This document shows positions 58,790-64,000 of a stretch of DNA of 64,000 bases, in pieces. Source of the stretch: Batkoa obscura (taxonomy: Eukaryota; Entomophthoromycota; Entomophthoromycetes; Entomophthorales; Batkoaceae); contig JASVEC010000002.1 of the NCBI GenBank assembly GCA_030770535.1, positions 372,001 through 436,000 of the forward strand, in the 5' to 3' direction. The position numbers and the translations under genes were made by a program. Every line of letters starts with the position of its first letter. Within the stretch, counting starts at the first letter, position 1. The notes below the pieces were generated by a model. That model was not told the origin of the DNA, searched no databases, and worked only from the letters and a program-made list of their open reading frames with translations.

Positions 58790-58895
58790 TATGGGGATGT
58801 ATTTTTTGGTTTCATAACTTTTTCCATTTTTTAAACGCTATTTGAGCAGAGAGATTGTTAGTAAAATTATTAAGCAAAAAAATACATCCCTATAT
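58790..58895 (-). mobile_element. MITE-1 copy
   Basis: Minus orientation, full length, left TIR ATATGGGGATGTATTTTTTG intact; the last copy before the helicase gene. Confidence 0.85.
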
Positions 58896-59209
58896 AAAAT
58901 ACTCTTTAAGATCCTTAAAATTTTAACTTTTTACAACTTTCAAATCTGGTAAGGTTCTTCTTTGAGCATACATTTTGGTTTACGCAGTCTTTTACTTAAT
59001 AGCAAGTGAGGGGTATCTTTCAACAAGGGTAAAATTCATTTTTGGTTATTTTACCCATGTTAAAAATTAATCTTAGTAATTTCCATCAATAAAACTTTAC
59101 TGCGTAAATTGGGTTGAATTTTCAATAAGAAATTTAAATTCAAAAAATATTTTTTAAAAAAGTACCTAATTTTTCAAGCTTATTGTACTTTTAAAAGAAA
59201 AACTAGTAA

Positions 59210-61652
<2,443 letters not shown>

Positions 61653-61816
61653 AGTATAGATAAAGAATAATAAATAGAAGTTTCTATAAAGAATATTCGA
61701 TATTAAATAAATATATAAATATAGTTATAAGTCTATACTTAATTTTATTATTATTTATTTTATTATATAAGTGTTAAATAAATAAAATATTGAATTTAAT
61801 TTTAACTCCTTTTACT

Positions 61817-64000
61817 TTATTGTTTTGCTAAAAACCCAGCTAAATCTTCAATTGCCTTTTGAATATTTTTACGAAAACCAAGATGATCTGTAGAATTTGA
61901 TTGATTCCATTTTGAGATAGATAATTTAATATCTTGTTTATCGATTGCATAATTAACACCATAACCATCTTTAACTACAGGTGCAAAACCACCATAAAAA
62001 TATTTACCTGGTGACATATTGGAAGTAGATAATTTGAAACTCATAGATTCAATATAAGATGGATGTTGAAATAATTGAGGTGTTTTTTCTTCTTCTTGAA
62101 TCATACATCTAAGTCCCAAAAGATGACGATCAATACCTTGTCCACGGGATGCTTTTTTCATATATGATAAATGAGCAGTAAATGCATTTTTAATAGCTTC
62201 TAACTTTTTGTTATGAGAGATATCTTTATCATCAAACAATTGAACAAATTGTTTACTTTCAATCGAACAACTCCTAACTGTTTCTGTTCTACCATGTAAA
62301 AAAGCTCTAGTAGAGGCTGTTTCATAAGTAGGTCCAACTTCTCCTTGTTGTCGATAATAAGCTAACTGTAAGGCCATTTGTAAAAAGGTATCAGGACTGA
62401 CTTTAAGACTCTTGAGTAAGGCGGAACCAATACCTGAATGATGTAATAGTACACTTTCAATGTTAGAGATGAATTTTGGTACTCGTTCATGGGCTTCATT
62501 AATTAAAGTATTGACTTCATTATTTACTTCCCATCGTAATAATTTAGGTTCTTCTAAAGTTATATCATTAGCTACATTAATAGGGTCACTATGAGGTTCA
62601 CTATATTTATTATAATTATAATTATAACTATTTAGTATTTATTATTAATACATAATATATATTTACTTTGCTAAAATTTCGTTAATAATTCTGCCAGGTA
62701 TAACAGCATCAGCAGGGGTATGCTATTTAGTAAATCGATGTTAATATTTGTTATCATGTTGATATCTATTATCATATTATTAATATTCTTTACCTCTCCA
62801 TTAATACCAGCTCTACCATTATTAGTTAAAATTAATTGAATAGCTTTATCAAACCAACGATTTTGGCCTGTATGACCATGAAATATAACTTGATGAGATT
62901 CATCAATATTAGTTGAAGGAGAATAATCTTCTAAACATAAAACAAATAAACTTGTATCAATGTAATTTAAAGTTTGTTGATTTAATTGATTAGTTTCTAA
63001 TAATTCTCTTGCTTTTGCCCAAATATCTCGATGTTCACCAGTTAATACACCTACATTTGGTTGATATTGAGATTGATCTAAATTATCAATTGAATTAATA
63101 GCTAATCTCAATTGATTTATTATTGTTTTTATAGATACTCTTTCACTATTTTTTCCGTATACAGGTACTTCAACTAATTGATTTTTGTAACTTAATATTA
63201 TATGATGAGCTAAACATGGATAAGAAGATTCAATTTTATCTCTTTTCATTTTTGGTATTCTAGTTGTTCCTAGTTGTTGATGATATTGATTCATACATAA
63301 TGGGGTTTCTTTTATATACTCTGGTTCGATTTCTTCTCTGTTTTAAATATATGAATATATAAGTACTATGCACTATATAATTACTATATAATTATTACCT
63401 ATTTAAAGCATCATTAAAATTTAATATACCCGTAATTAAACCAGCAGCTCTTTCAATTTGTAAATCTGTAGTTTTGCCTTTAATTGGATTATTTACTAAA
63501 CCATTTGGATGATCTTTAAATTCACACCACCAATTTACATTTAATAATGTTGGTTCACGATATTCTAAATATCCTTTATTTAACCAAATATCTTCAAGCC
63601 AAGAATTCTATTTATTAAATAAACATAAATATATAAAATAATAATGCTAAATCAATATTTCTTTACCTTTTGTTTTAAATCATACTCAATTAATCTTTGT
63701 TGTAACTTATTACCTTCTTCACCATAAAATGGAGCAATTGCCTTTAAAGCATCTTTATATTGAATTTCATCATACAGTGGTAATAAAGATTTTTCATACA
63801 TTTTCAAAGTATGTTCAAGTGGTGGAATAGGTAATCTTGGTAAGCTAGTTTGGTTATCAAAGGTTTTTAATTTACTCTTTTCAATTCCAGAGTCTGTTTT
63901 AACAGAATACTGCTGTAAACTTAAGAGCTGACGAAACTGAAGAGGTTTACTTCTAGTATGTTTATTAATTACCTTTATTATTAGTGTTGTTTTAAAAGAT
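61817..64000 (-). CDS. Carnitine O-acetyltransferase-like protein, 5' end outside the window
   Basis: Choline/carnitine acyltransferase that moves acetyl or short acyl groups between CoA and carnitine. Visible exons: 63667-64000 (partial), 63399-63607, 62794-63337, 62667-62722 and 61817-62600, all in one frame. Seen: PRLPIPPLEHTLKMYEKSL, NVNWWCEFKDHPNGL, GVLTGEHRDIWAKARELL, the catalytic His in GINGEH-TPADAVIPG, GPTYETASTRAFLHGRTETV and GYGVNYAIDKQDIKLSISKW. An intron falls exactly between the Glu and the catalytic His codon. The first visible residues (TRSKPLQFRQLLSLQQYSVK) look like a mitochondrial presequence. The C-terminus is LAKQ, not a peroxisomal AKL, so a mitochondrial form is more likely. 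The start codon is not in the window. Confidence 0.94.

Overview
This window looks like nuclear DNA of an early-diverging, very AT-rich fungus. My best guess is the Conidiobolus/Entomophthoromycotina neighbourhood, inferred from gene content and not proven. Evidence: spliceosomal introns of about 44-85 nt with GT..AG ends and CTAAT-like branch sites; a fungal-type GH17 beta-glucanase; a chitin deacetylase remnant; a pair of secreted subtilisins; a mitochondrial-type carnitine acyltransferase; dihydropteridine reductase; and a GPI-specific phospholipase D homologue, the last two absent from most Dikarya. A nuclear tRNA-Tyr carries a short intron right after the anticodon.

Layout. 0-10 kb: an unrecognised broken coding fragment at the left edge, dihydropteridine reductase (-), a three-exon sugar transporter (-), a secreted GH17 glucanase (-) and the co-chaperone SGT1 (+). 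10-25 kb: a gene-poor, repeat-rich stretch with one orphan 109-aa gene, tRNA-Tyr and three tandem homeodomain genes, all on the minus strand. 25-34 kb: a six-exon DUF1295 membrane reductase with a 17-nt exon, an NADP-dependent oxidoreductase pseudogene hit by a MITE, unidentified coding fossils and an orphan 83-aa gene. 34-41 kb: a seven-exon GPI-PLD homologue and a three-repeat Myb factor. 40-49 kb: two nearly identical 500-aa subtilisins and a broken chitin deacetylase. 50-64 kb: an intronless GH15-type glycosidase, a concentrative nucleoside transporter, the splicing/ribosome helicase Prp43/DHX15 and a carnitine acyltransferase running off the right edge.

The dominant repeat is a ~105-bp MITE, here called MITE-1: about 28 copies in both orientations, spread over 2.9-59 kb, but absent from 30.4-42.6 kb and from the last 5 kb. 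A second, TTAA-flanked family (MITE-2, piggyBac-like ends) has two copies. A separate long foldback lies between the two proteases.

The genes do not form one pathway; they mix housekeeping and accessory genes. The most unusual parts are the homeodomain trio, which shares a C-terminal tail motif I do not recognise, and the subtilisin pair, whose ten amino-acid differences all fall in the catalytic domain while both ends of the genes are almost base-for-base identical. I found no rRNA, CRISPR or recognisable retroelement.
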